A DNA stretch of 54,991 nucleotides from Marinomonas arctica (GTDB taxonomy: Bacteria > Pseudomonadota > Gammaproteobacteria > Pseudomonadales > Marinomonadaceae): contig NZ_QHJF01000014.1 of NCBI RefSeq assembly GCF_003259225.1, positions 1 to 54,991 of the forward strand, read 5' to 3'. Of the stretch, positions 6,482 to 14,630 are shown one piece after another. How positions within the stretch are numbered: position 1 is the stretch's first letter; the number at the start of each line of letters is the position of its first letter. Below the pieces are notes generated by a model that worked only from the letters and a program-made list of their open reading frames with translations, was not told the origin of the DNA and searched no databases. The position numbers and the translations under genes are program-made.

Positions 6482-7687
6482 TTATTGCGTTTGTATGCGA
6501 TAAGCTTGAAGAGTCAAAACTGCACTGGTTAATAGTACGGCGGCACTGATAATAAAGGTGCTTTGGTAGCCGTTTGTGTCGAAGAATATGCCTCCGATTG
6601 TTGAGCCTAATGCAATGGATAATTGAACCACTGCCACCATCAGACCGCCACCGGCTTCGGCGTTATGTGGCATTGCTTTCGCTAACCAAGTCCACCAAGC
6701 GACAGGGGCTGCGGTTGCCACTAACCCCCACAATGCTAGTAGTAAAGCGACAGGCAAAACGTAGCTTCCTACTGAAATCAACGCCACAGCAATGATTGCC
6801 ATGAAAATCGGGATGCCAACCAGTAGGCCATATAAAGTCCGTTTTAGTATGGCACTGATGATTAATGTTCCGATAAAGCCTGACAACCCAATGGCGAGTA
6901 ATAGAAGAGACAATGTCGATACCGTGGTATGTGTGACGGTTTCAAGAAAAGGGCGCAGATAGGTAAATAGAGCAAATTGGCCCATAAAGAAAGTGCCGCA
7001 CCCCGCCATTCCATAGGCAACAGAGCGGTTTGTGAGCGCCTTAAGAATATTGCGAGAACCTAAAGTCTTTGCTTTTACTCTCATGGAAGGTAATGCTAGC
7101 CATTGCCATATAAAGGTGGCGAGAGCGACGGGAAGGAGCGCAAAAAAAGCACCTCGCCAGCCGATTATATAGCCAAGATAGCTGCCTAAAGGAGCCGCAA
7201 CGACGGTCGCTAGTGCATTGCCACCATTAAAAATAGCCAGAGCTTTTGGGACCTTGTTGGTGGGAACTAAGCGGATTGCCATCGCGGCTGACATCGACCA
7301 AAAACCACCTATTACGACACCGATAAGTGCACGGCCGATCATGTAGGTTGTGTAGTTTTGCGCTATGGCCACAATGACCCCTGACATTCCCATCATGACG
7401 GTTAAGGCAAGCATGAGTTTCTTGCGGTCCATGGAGCCAATGAGCATCGGCAGCAATAGGCTGGTGAGTACGGCGAAGGCACCTGAAATGGCAATGCCTT
7501 GACCTGCCATGCCTTCCGTCACTTTTAAGTCGTTGGCAATGGGCGTTAGCAGGCTAACGGGCATAAATTCAGACGCGATGAGCGTGAACACACACAGGGA
7601 CATTGCGAATACGCCACTCCAATGTGCCGTATTATCCGCGTTGTCGGTTGACGCTTTATCGTCGGTATCGTATGTGGTGGTCGTCAT
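6482..7687 (-). CDS. MFS exporter of the DHA1 group, NepI/AraJ-like
   Basis: A 401-aa major facilitator protein with twelve predicted membrane helices and a hydrophilic N-terminal tail of about 22 residues. EFMPVSLLTPIANDL in helix 1, the GRALIGVVIGGFWSMSAAMAIRLVP segment (split here from longer similarity) and the IFNGGNALATVVAAPLGS region resemble the E. coli purine-ribonucleoside exporter NepI and the sugar/drug exporter group around AraJ. Substrate cannot be read from sequence. It lies 95 bases downstream of the alpha/beta hydrolase gene and just upstream of the cyclophilin-like gene, all on the minus strand and divergent from an AraC regulator, so it probably exports a compound that this regulator senses. 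Confidence 0.85.
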   Translation of the reverse strand: MTTTTYDTDDKASTDNADNTAHWSGVFAMSLCVFTLIASEFMPVSLLTPIANDLKVTEGMAGQGIAISGAFAVLTSLLLPMLIGSMDRKKLMLALTVMMGMSGVIVAIAQNYTTYMIGRALIGVVIGGFWSMSAAMAIRLVPTNKVPKALAIFNGGNALATVVAAPLGSYLGYIIGWRGAFFALLPVALATFIWQWLALPSMRVKAKTLGSRNILKALTNRSVAYGMAGCGTFFMGQFALFTYLRPFLETVTHTTVSTLSLLLLAIGLSGFIGTLIISAILKRTLYGLLVGIPIFMAIIAVALISVGSYVLPVALLLALWGLVATAAPVAWWTWLAKAMPHNAEAGGGLMVAVVQLSIALGSTIGGIFFDTNGYQSTFIISAAVLLTSAVLTLQAYRIQTQ

Positions 7688-7782
7688 GATTTTTTGTTAC
7701 GCCTCGATTTTGCAAATAAAGCACCACGCGAGCTCAAAGAGCACGCATGGCGTAGATGTGACTTCAATAATGTCAGTACAGA

Positions 7783-8889
7783 TTAAGCTAGGTGCTGCTT
7801 AAAGAAGCTTGTAAGCTTGTCAAACGGAATGACATCCATTCGGTCATATAAATCAATATGGCTTGCCCCAGGAATCACCATCATTTCTTTTGGCTCAGCG
7901 GCATTTTCATAGGCTGTTTTTCCCATATAAAGCGAGTGTGCATTTTCGCCATGAATGAACAAAACCGGGCGAGGTGAAATCTCAGCGATATAGGTGAGTA
8001 ACGGCATGTTCATAAAGGATAGTGGTGTTGTCTGCGACCAAGCGTTACCAGAGTTGACAGCGCGTGGGTGATAACCACGAGGTGTCATGTAGTAGTCATG
8101 GTAGTCGACCATAAATTGTGGTTCACCACCTTTTAAGACGTTGTAAGGTGGCTGATAAGCTGGCGCTTCTTTACCGGCATCTTGCCAACGTTGCTGGTTG
8201 AGCTGTTGTAGGCCTTGTGTACGTTGCTCTAACGTGACGCTATCGTTGTAGCCTTTTGACATGACACGAGTCATATCATACATGGTGCTTGCGACGACCG
8301 CTTTGACGCGTTTATCGACAGCAACCGCGTTCAACGCCATACCGCCCCAGCCGCAAATACCAATCATTCCGATACGCTCACGATCTACATTAGATTGCAG
8401 GCCAATACAGTCTACTGCCGCACTAAAATCTTCCGTGTTGATATCTGGAGACGCGATGTTACGAGGTGTACCGCCGCTTTCTCCTGTATAAGATGGATCA
8501 AACGCCAGCGTCACGAAGCCACGCTCTGCCATGGTTTGTGCATACAGGCCAGAAGATTGCTCTTTCACCGCACCAAAAGGGCCACCAACGACAATGGCGG
8601 GTAACTTGCCAGATGTATTTTTAGGCTGATAAAGATCAGCCGCAAGGGTAATGTCATAGCGGTTTTTGAACGTTATTTTTTTGTGGTCAACCTTGTCACT
8701 TTTAGCAAATTTTTTGTCCCATTCGTTGCTTAATTTTATAGATGATTGTGCGAAAGCATTGCCACTGGTAAGCGAGGCAACGCCTAGCGCAACCATCCCT
8801 GCCCCCGTTAATTTCATTAAATTACGACGACCTTCGTCAGGCACATCTTGTTGGGTAGTGATATTGGTTGTTTTGGTCGGTTTATCCAT
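7783..8889 (-). CDS. Tat-exported alpha/beta hydrolase, YcjY/DLH-like
   Basis: A 368-aa protein with a twin-arginine signal (RRNLMKLTGAG at residues 21-31; cleavage probably after AFA near 47) and an alpha/beta hydrolase fold. The nucleophile elbow is IGICGWGG with Cys179 in the position of serine, as in dienelactone hydrolases. Glu315 in HGENAHS and His344 in GASHIDLYDR complete a plausible Cys-Glu-His triad. The YcjY-like group has no settled substrate. The Tat signal places it in the periplasm, possibly processing a compound before MFS-mediated export or sensing. It is divergent from the AraC gene across 213 bases and first in its operon. Confidence 0.82.
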   Translation of the reverse strand: MDKPTKTTNITTQQDVPDEGRRNLMKLTGAGMVALGVASLTSGNAFAQSSIKLSNEWDKKFAKSDKVDHKKITFKNRYDITLAADLYQPKNTSGKLPAIVVGGPFGAVKEQSSGLYAQTMAERGFVTLAFDPSYTGESGGTPRNIASPDINTEDFSAAVDCIGLQSNVDRERIGMIGICGWGGMALNAVAVDKRVKAVVASTMYDMTRVMSKGYNDSVTLEQRTQGLQQLNQQRWQDAGKEAPAYQPPYNVLKGGEPQFMVDYHDYYMTPRGYHPRAVNSGNAWSQTTPLSFMNMPLLTYIAEISPRPVLFIHGENAHSLYMGKTAYENAAEPKEMMVIPGASHIDLYDRMDVIPFDKLTSFFKQHLA

Positions 8890-9102
8890 GGTCGTTCTCC
8901 AGAGAAGTTAACATTAGGTAAAAAACAGTTGAGCTATGATTCATAAAGAGGGATTTAACATCGTCTTTCTGAAAGCATTTGTTGGAATCCAGTTTTACAG
9001 CTCTGGTGATTTTTGGTTAGCAGGATTCTGCTCGATTCTTGCCTAATACTCCTGAAGGGGAGAATTTCGCGTGACCTATGTTATGGCTCAACCTATGATT
9101 GA

Positions 9103-10071
9103 ATGAGTATATATCGGGCGTCTTACGTGACGACTCAATCCTCGGTCACCATGAAAAGTAAGCATATGAATAGAGATATTGGCAGTATTCAAAGAGATTT
9201 GGCTAACACTATTGACGAAAAAACAGTTGGGCAGGAGGACTGTGCTACATTAATTGAAAACCTATCACTTTTTCGTCGAGAATCGATCACAGAGCCTTGT
9301 TCCTGCACGACAGAAGTAAGTGTTCTTTTTGTTGTTCAAGGCACGAAACAGTTGTTGGTCGCCGAGCAAAACTTCATTTACGATACTCAGCATTTTTTGT
9401 TGAACTCGCTTGAGTTGCCAGCCCGATCGCAAGTCCTTGAAGCCAGTTCAGATACACCTTGCTTGGGGTTAATGCTAAAGCTTGATACGCAACTCATGGC
9501 AGATATTATTGCTCAAAATGGCATGCCTCCACCTTATGAACATACTATTAGCGGTAGTTCAGCCATAGGTACTGTGACGCCATCTTTATTAGAGCCTTTT
9601 ACTCGCTTATTGGCGTTACTTGATGAACCAACGGCCATTAAAACGTTATCACCACTCCTTATTAGAGAGATACATTTTCGCCTTTTGACGAGTGATTTAG
9701 CTGGTCGGCTTTGGCAAATTGCTTCGACTGGCAGCCAGGCTCATAAAATTTCAAGAGCCATTGGTTGGCTTAGAGCACATTATTCCGAGTCTTTTCATAT
9801 TGAAGAGCTGGCTTCTTATGTGCAGATGAGTAGCACCACTTTGTATCATCACTTTCGTGAGCATACCGCGATGAGTCCTTTGCAATATCAGAAATGGCTA
9901 CGCCTAAATGAAGCGCAACGTTTGATGCTTAATGATAACCTTGATGCGTCAAGTGCCGCATATCAAGTTGGTTATGAAAGTCCATCTCATTTCAGCCGTG
10001 AATACGCCCGTCTCTTTGGTCAATCCCCCAAGCGACACATTGAGGAGCTTAGAAAAGGAAGAGCCACCTGA
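9103..10071 (+). CDS. AraC-family regulator with AraC_N sensor domain
   Basis: A protein of up to 322 aa. The N-terminal part (about residues 50-205) is a cupin-like AraC_N sensor domain (VLFVVQGTKQLLVAEQNF, LNSLELPARSQV). The C-terminal 100 residues carry two helix-turn-helix motifs (IEELASYVQMSSTTLYHHF and SSAAYQVGYESPSHFSREY). Regulators of this type usually control a divergent oxidoreductase, hydrolase or exporter gene, here the hydrolase-MFS operon. No strong ribosome binding site precedes ATG 9103. ATG 9151 and ATG 9166 are in frame, and the family usually starts nearer those, so the true start is uncertain. Confidence 0.85.
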   Translation: MSIYRASYVTTQSSVTMKSKHMNRDIGSIQRDLANTIDEKTVGQEDCATLIENLSLFRRESITEPCSCTTEVSVLFVVQGTKQLLVAEQNFIYDTQHFLLNSLELPARSQVLEASSDTPCLGLMLKLDTQLMADIIAQNGMPPPYEHTISGSSAIGTVTPSLLEPFTRLLALLDEPTAIKTLSPLLIREIHFRLLTSDLAGRLWQIASTGSQAHKISRAIGWLRAHYSESFHIEELASYVQMSSTTLYHHFREHTAMSPLQYQKWLRLNEAQRLMLNDNLDASSAAYQVGYESPSHFSREYARLFGQSPKRHIEELRKGRAT

Positions 10072-10248
10072 TCGCCCAACTTCTGTTGGTGAACCTCTAT
10101 CGCCGCCTCGAAGGGCGTCATGAGCACAGTGTAATGTGCCGCGAAAGCGACGCTTTGTTTTTATATATTGAGTAGAAATAAGGCCTTCATGGAAAAGAGC
10201 TTTGACCCCGACCTCAGCACTTGATGTGCGACTCCCTGAACCGTTCCC

Positions 10249-10637
10249 GATATTGAAAACAGTGCTCTAAGCAACCTGCTAGCGCTAGAAAGAACAGCGG
10301 AAATAGCCTTAGTGAAAGGCTTATTTGAAAAAAGCGAAGGCTCTGCTGGTGCTCGAAATCTCTCAAATATGACGGCTAACAGAGAAACGCCATTAAGTCG
10401 CTATAGCTGTCAGGCGTGTGATGAAAAAGTTAGGTCTAGTGAGCTGTCAAATACCGAATCGCATCTACAAGCAAGCGGGGAATGACAATCTTGATCTACC
10501 GAACTATTTAGATCATCAGTTCAAGGTTGATGTGCCTAACAATGTGTGATGTGGCGATGTGACTTACATATGGGGTAGGGAAACGTTGTGCCTATCTTGC
10601 CATGGTGATCTTGTTGCTGTTTTGCTTTATGAAATAA
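10249..10637 (+). pseudogene. decayed IS3-family transposase (OrfB) fragment
   Basis: Translation in shifting frames recovers an IS3 OrfB: VKGLFEKSEGSAGARN, then after a one-base shift VRRVMKKLGLVSCQIPN, then LDLPNYLDHQFKVDVPNNV, an in-frame TGA where the family has Trp, CGDVTYIW, and after another shift CAYLAMV. The first catalytic Asp (in GDVTYIW) is present, but the rest of the DDE domain is gone and no terminal repeats or OrfA are visible. It is an inactive relic. The rest of 10072-10866 holds no gene: after the relic comes an AT-rich stretch leading into the sigma-54-like promoter. Confidence 0.8.
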
Positions 10638-10793
10638 ACAAGTCATTACGGCTTTCTCTTTTCATTTTTATCAAATAATCAATTGGTTATATGTTTTGTC
10701 ATTACTCAATTAAGGTTTTTTAATAGATAGAAAGACTTATAAATCAGCGTCATAGTTCTTATTTTTTACATATTTCGATGTTTTTCCTTTCTG

Positions 10794-10809
10794 CGGCACA
10801 GTCATTGCT
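10794..10809 (+). promoter_or_regulatory. candidate sigma-54 promoter of the ABC transporter operon
   Basis: CGGCAC, five bases, TTGCT matches the -24/-12 consensus TGGCAC-N5-TTGCW in all but the first base, with the invariant GG and GC ten bases apart. It sits 58 bases upstream of the ATG of the binding-protein gene, so transcription would begin near 10821. RpoN promoters often drive nitrogen-compound uptake, which suits this operon. No activator gene or enhancer site was identified next to it. Confidence 0.6.
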
Positions 10810-10866
10810 ATGACGTATTGACCATATTTGTTGGCTCACACAATAAAAATAAAAGGAAACAATTGT

Positions 10867-12192
10867 ATGTCAAATAATAAGTTGATTAATCAATCTATCT
10901 CGCGTCGTCATTTTATTAAAGGTGCAAGCACCATTGCTGGGGGGAGTATTGTTTCTCTTGGTTTGATGGGCGTTCAGTCCGTTTTTGCCAATCCAGATAA
11001 TATTATTCGTATTGGTTATGTTGTGCCTCGGTCCGGTCCGCTTGGTGTGTTTGGGCAGGGAGATGAGTTTTTGCTGACGCAGGTTAATAAGCAGTTTGCC
11101 AATGGCTTAAATATTGATGGTAAGCAGTATGCGGTTGAGATTTTGGTTGGGGATACGCAGTCGAGTTCGATCCGCGCCAGTCAGGTGGCGAAAGATCTGA
11201 TTAACGGCAATAACGTGGATTTGATGTTGACGTCCTCTACGCCCGAGACAGTGAATCCCATAGCCGATGCCTGTGAGGCGGCTGGTGTGCCTTGTTTGTC
11301 GACCACGGCACCGTGGGAAAGCTTCTATTTTGGTCGAGGTGCGAAACCGGGTGAGCCTTCTCCATTTAAGTGGACGTATCATTTCTGTTTCGGTGTGGCC
11401 GATTTTGCCAAGTTGTATATCGATCAATGGAGCAAGGTCGAAACCAATAAGCGTGTCGGTGTGTTGTTGCCTAATGATGCCGACGGCAATGCCATTCGCG
11501 GTTTGCTGTTGCCTAGCTTGGAAAAAGCCGGTTTTACGGTTATTGACGCGGGGCCTTATGAAAATGGCACCAGTGATTTCTCTCAACAAATAAATTTGTT
11601 TAAAAAAGAGCAATGCGAGATTTTTAATACCTTTCCTTTCCCTCCTGATTTTCCTGTTTTCTGGCGTCAAGCTGCACAGAAAGGTTATGCACAACAGGTG
11701 AAAATTGCTCAGTTAGCCAAAGCGGGTTTGTTTCCTGCAGAGCTCGAATCGTTAGGGCGCTTGGGTTATGGCCTTCATGCTGGCGCTTATTGGCACAAAG
11801 ATTTTCCATTCTTTTCTAAATCCACAGGGATGTCTTGTCCTGAAATTGCTGCGGGTTTTGAAAGCGCCTCTGGTAAGCAGTGGAATCAGCAAGTGGGCGC
11901 GAATGCGGCCTTGTTTGATGCGGCGTTAGAGTCGCTTATCTCATCGAAAACGCCGAAAGACAAAGTAGCATTGGCGATGGCGATTTCCCAATTAAATACG
12001 GAAACGGCCGTCGGTATGGTGGACTTTACGTCTGGCCCAGTACCGAACTGTGCGACGACGGGTTTGGTCGGCGTGCAGTGGGTGAAGTCTAAGTCGGGGC
12101 CATGGGAATTTGATCTTCCTATTGTGTCGAATGCGGATCATCCGTTTGTACAGCTTACTGGCAAGATGACTCCTTACAAAATTGGGGGTTAA
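10867..12192 (+). CDS. periplasmic substrate-binding protein of a LivK-type ABC transporter
   Basis: A 441-aa type I periplasmic binding protein of the branched-chain-amino-acid/amide family. The N-terminus has a twin-arginine signal (SRRHFIKGAS; cleavage probably after VFA). The mature protein starts with the typical IRIGYVVPRSGPLG strand and turn and contains DTQSSSIRASQVAKDLI and LTSSTPETVNPIADACEAAG. I start at ATG 10867, with AAGGAAA upstream; the longer frame to 10828 lacks such a site. It begins a five-gene operon with two ATPases and two permeases. The substrate cannot be read; nearby glycine-betaine genes and a sigma-54-like promoter point to a nitrogen compound. Confidence 0.88.
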   Translation: MSNNKLINQSISRRHFIKGASTIAGGSIVSLGLMGVQSVFANPDNIIRIGYVVPRSGPLGVFGQGDEFLLTQVNKQFANGLNIDGKQYAVEILVGDTQSSSIRASQVAKDLINGNNVDLMLTSSTPETVNPIADACEAAGVPCLSTTAPWESFYFGRGAKPGEPSPFKWTYHFCFGVADFAKLYIDQWSKVETNKRVGVLLPNDADGNAIRGLLLPSLEKAGFTVIDAGPYENGTSDFSQQINLFKKEQCEIFNTFPFPPDFPVFWRQAAQKGYAQQVKIAQLAKAGLFPAELESLGRLGYGLHAGAYWHKDFPFFSKSTGMSCPEIAAGFESASGKQWNQQVGANAALFDAALESLISSKTPKDKVALAMAISQLNTETAVGMVDFTSGPVPNCATTGLVGVQWVKSKSGPWEFDLPIVSNADHPFVQLTGKMTPYKIGG

Positions 12193-12941
12193 TGATGACG
12201 ATTCTTTCGACGCCGGTGATAACCGGAAGCGGGATTGATAAGCACTACGGTGCTTTTCAAGTCCTGCATGGAGTGGATTTTTCTGCCAACAAAGGCGAAG
12301 CCGTCGGTATTGTCGGACCCAATGGCGCGGGTAAAACTACGTTGTTTGGTGTGCTGGCTGGGGCAACGGCACCTTCTGCTGGTTCGGTGATTTATCAAGG
12401 TGAAGACATTACAACTACTAATGCCGCTCAGCGTTGCCATGCTGGAATTGCTCGAACGCACCAGGTGCCGAGGCCATTTTTAGGCATGACAGTATTTGAG
12501 AACTTGCTGACGGCTGCACAAAATGGTGCCGGCCTGTCTGGTGACGACGCCGAAAAATACGCAGTGCATGCATTGCAGCAAGCGGATATTGCACATTTGG
12601 CAAATCGCCCCACGTCTGCGCTGGGATTATTAGATCGTAAACGTTTGGAGTTGGCTCGTGCTTTGGCAACAGCGCCTAAGGTGTTGTTGCTGGATGAAAT
12701 TGGTGGTGGTTTGACGGAAGGCGAGTTGCATCAATTGATCGCATTGATCAGCGAGTTAAAAGCAGACGGTCTGACGATTATTTGGATCGAACATATTTTG
12801 CACGCTCTGCTGAAAGTCATTGACCGTTTGGTGTGCATGAGTGAGGGCCGAGTGATTGCTGAGGGCGCGCCCAGTGACGTGATGAATAATCCAGACGTGA
12901 TGAAAGCCTACCTTGGTTCGGAATTGGAGAAGGTGTTATGA
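12192..12941 (+). CDS. ABC transporter ATP-binding protein, LivG-type
   Basis: A 249-aa ATPase. Walker A is GPNGAGKTT (residues 42-50), Walker B is VLLLDE (164-169), and the switch His is in WIEHI near 201. The signature region reads LGLLDRKRLELARAL instead of LSGGQ; LivG proteins often deviate here, and this group may be a distinct subfamily. The ATG overlaps the stop codon of the binding-protein gene by one base (TAATG), with a second ATG next to it. It powers import with the downstream LivF-type partner. Confidence 0.88.
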   Translation: MMTILSTPVITGSGIDKHYGAFQVLHGVDFSANKGEAVGIVGPNGAGKTTLFGVLAGATAPSAGSVIYQGEDITTTNAAQRCHAGIARTHQVPRPFLGMTVFENLLTAAQNGAGLSGDDAEKYAVHALQQADIAHLANRPTSALGLLDRKRLELARALATAPKVLLLDEIGGGLTEGELHQLIALISELKADGLTIIWIEHILHALLKVIDRLVCMSEGRVIAEGAPSDVMNNPDVMKAYLGSELEKVL

Positions 12942-13660
12942 GTGCTTTGGTTGTCGGTCAGTTAGTGGCGAAACATGGCTTGTTGACAGCGGTGAGAGGT
13001 GTGTCTTTTTCTGTTAAGCAAGGCGAGGTCTTATCTGTTGTTGGGGCGAATGGTGCCGGTAAAACCACCTTGTTCCGTACTTTAAGCGGGGTTCATTCTA
13101 TTGATTCGGGGGGGATTTTTCTCCATGACGAGGATATATCTCAATTACCAGCTCATCAACGAGTACGTAAAGGTTTGGCGATGGTGCCAGAAGGTCGTCG
13201 TTTGTTTGTTGATATGACGGTGCGAGAAAACTTACAGATTGCTGGCGAACATGGACGATCTGGTTCATGGGTATTAGACAAAGTTGTTGCCGCTTTGCCT
13301 GCTTTGGAGCCGATTCTTAATAAAGTCTCGGGTGGTTTGTCTGGTGGTCAGCGCCAAGCAGTGGCAATTGGTCGAGCGCTCATGTGTAACCCGTCGGTGT
13401 TGCTGTTGGATGAAGTGTCGCTTGGTTTATCTCCGATTGCGGTGGAAGGCTTGTATCAGTCGTTGGAGCAGCTGAAAAAAAGCAAGGAAACCACCATGAT
13501 TATCGTTGAGCAAGATCTGAATAGAGCGATTCGCTTTTCAGATCATTTGCTGTGTTTATTAGAAGGTAAGGTGGCGTTATCTGGGCGGTCGGATGAGCTT
13601 TCGCATGTGGACATTACTAAGGCGTATTTTGGCTTGGAAGCGGAGGTGCTGAATGCTTGA
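12938..13660 (+). CDS. ABC transporter ATP-binding protein, LivF-type
   Basis: A 240-aa ATPase with Walker A GANGAGKTT (36-44), a canonical LSGGQ (134-138) and Walker B VLLLDE (154-159). The MVPEGRRLF segment is characteristic of LivF/UrtE. Its ATG overlaps the end of the upstream ATPase gene by four bases (ATGA). With its standard signature motif it can complete the composite ATP sites of the heterodimer even if the LivG partner has an altered one. Confidence 0.9.
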   Translation: MSALVVGQLVAKHGLLTAVRGVSFSVKQGEVLSVVGANGAGKTTLFRTLSGVHSIDSGGIFLHDEDISQLPAHQRVRKGLAMVPEGRRLFVDMTVRENLQIAGEHGRSGSWVLDKVVAALPALEPILNKVSGGLSGGQRQAVAIGRALMCNPSVLLLDEVSLGLSPIAVEGLYQSLEQLKKSKETTMIIVEQDLNRAIRFSDHLLCLLEGKVALSGRSDELSHVDITKAYFGLEAEVLNA

Positions 13661-14624
13661 TTCTCTGATTCAAGGCCTTTTGTTAGGCGGTTATTACGCC
13701 ATGTTGGCGGCTGGATTGTCGTTGATGTTTGGCGTAGCGAAGTTTATTAATTTGGCTCACGGTGACTTGGCGATTCTTGGCGCCTATTTGGTGTTATTTG
13801 GAGTGGATTGGTTAGGGCTTTCTCCTTGGCTGGCGGTACTCTTGTCTTTACCTGTGATGGCGTTAGTTGGTTGGCTCTTGCAGAAGTTTCTTTTTACACG
13901 GACACAAGCCGCCGGTTTTTTATTGCCGCTTCTGGTAACTTTTGGTTTAGGTGCGGTATTACAGAATGGTTTGTTCGGTGTGTTTGGTTCCGACACACGC
14001 TCTTTGGCAAATTACATTGGCGATTTATCTTGGGATAGTTGGCAAATCACCAATGAGTTAAGCGTTGGAAAGCTACCTGTGATGACCTTTGCTATGGCGA
14101 TTGTTGTTTTATCTGGTCTGCAGTTAATGCTGAGCTTTACACGACTTGGACGCTCTATTAGAGCAACGGCAAGCGATCCTGAAGCGGCAGAACTGAATGG
14201 TATAAACTCCCATGCAGTGCATCGTGCTGTGGCTGTTATTGCGATGGTGTTAACTGGACTTGCTGGCTCGCTATTAGCTATGCGTGCTCAGGTCACGCCA
14301 TACGATGGCCCGATGCAGTTAATTTTTGCATTTGAGGCGGTGGTTATCGGGGGTATTGGCTCGCTGTGGGGAACCTTGGTTGGCGGTATTGTCTTGGGTA
14401 TTTCTCAAAGTTTGGGTGCCACGCTGATTTCCTCTCAATGGTTTCAACTGACGGGACATTTGGTGTTTCTTGCCGTTTTGAGTGTGCGTTTCTATGGAAC
14501 GATTGTTCACCAACGAGGCGGCTGGTGGATCTTGATTAAACAATTAGCAGGGCCGATGACTCGTTGGTCATCACAAGCTTCTATTAAAGCAAAAGCCACC
14601 AAAACAAGAATAAAAAATAGGTGA
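13653..14624 (+). CDS. ABC transporter permease, LivH-type
   Basis: A 323-aa inner-membrane permease with about eight hydrophobic segments. The opening LIQGLLLGGYYAMLAAGLSL and FINLAHGDLAILGAY pieces are typical of LivH, and the EAVVIGGIGSLWGTLVGG loop near residues 229-246 is the ATPase-contact region. The C-terminus is a basic tail of about 35 residues, longer than usual. It overlaps the LivF-type gene by eight bases. Confidence 0.88.
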   Translation: MLDSLIQGLLLGGYYAMLAAGLSLMFGVAKFINLAHGDLAILGAYLVLFGVDWLGLSPWLAVLLSLPVMALVGWLLQKFLFTRTQAAGFLLPLLVTFGLGAVLQNGLFGVFGSDTRSLANYIGDLSWDSWQITNELSVGKLPVMTFAMAIVVLSGLQLMLSFTRLGRSIRATASDPEAAELNGINSHAVHRAVAVIAMVLTGLAGSLLAMRAQVTPYDGPMQLIFAFEAVVIGGIGSLWGTLVGGIVLGISQSLGATLISSQWFQLTGHLVFLAVLSVRFYGTIVHQRGGWWILIKQLAGPMTRWSSQASIKAKATKTRIKNR

Positions 14625-14630
14625 TCAAAT

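Noticed and set aside
11107..11694. A 195-codon minus-strand frame inside the binding-protein gene
   Set aside because: Complementary-strand shadow of a clearly coding gene; composition is unlike a real protein.
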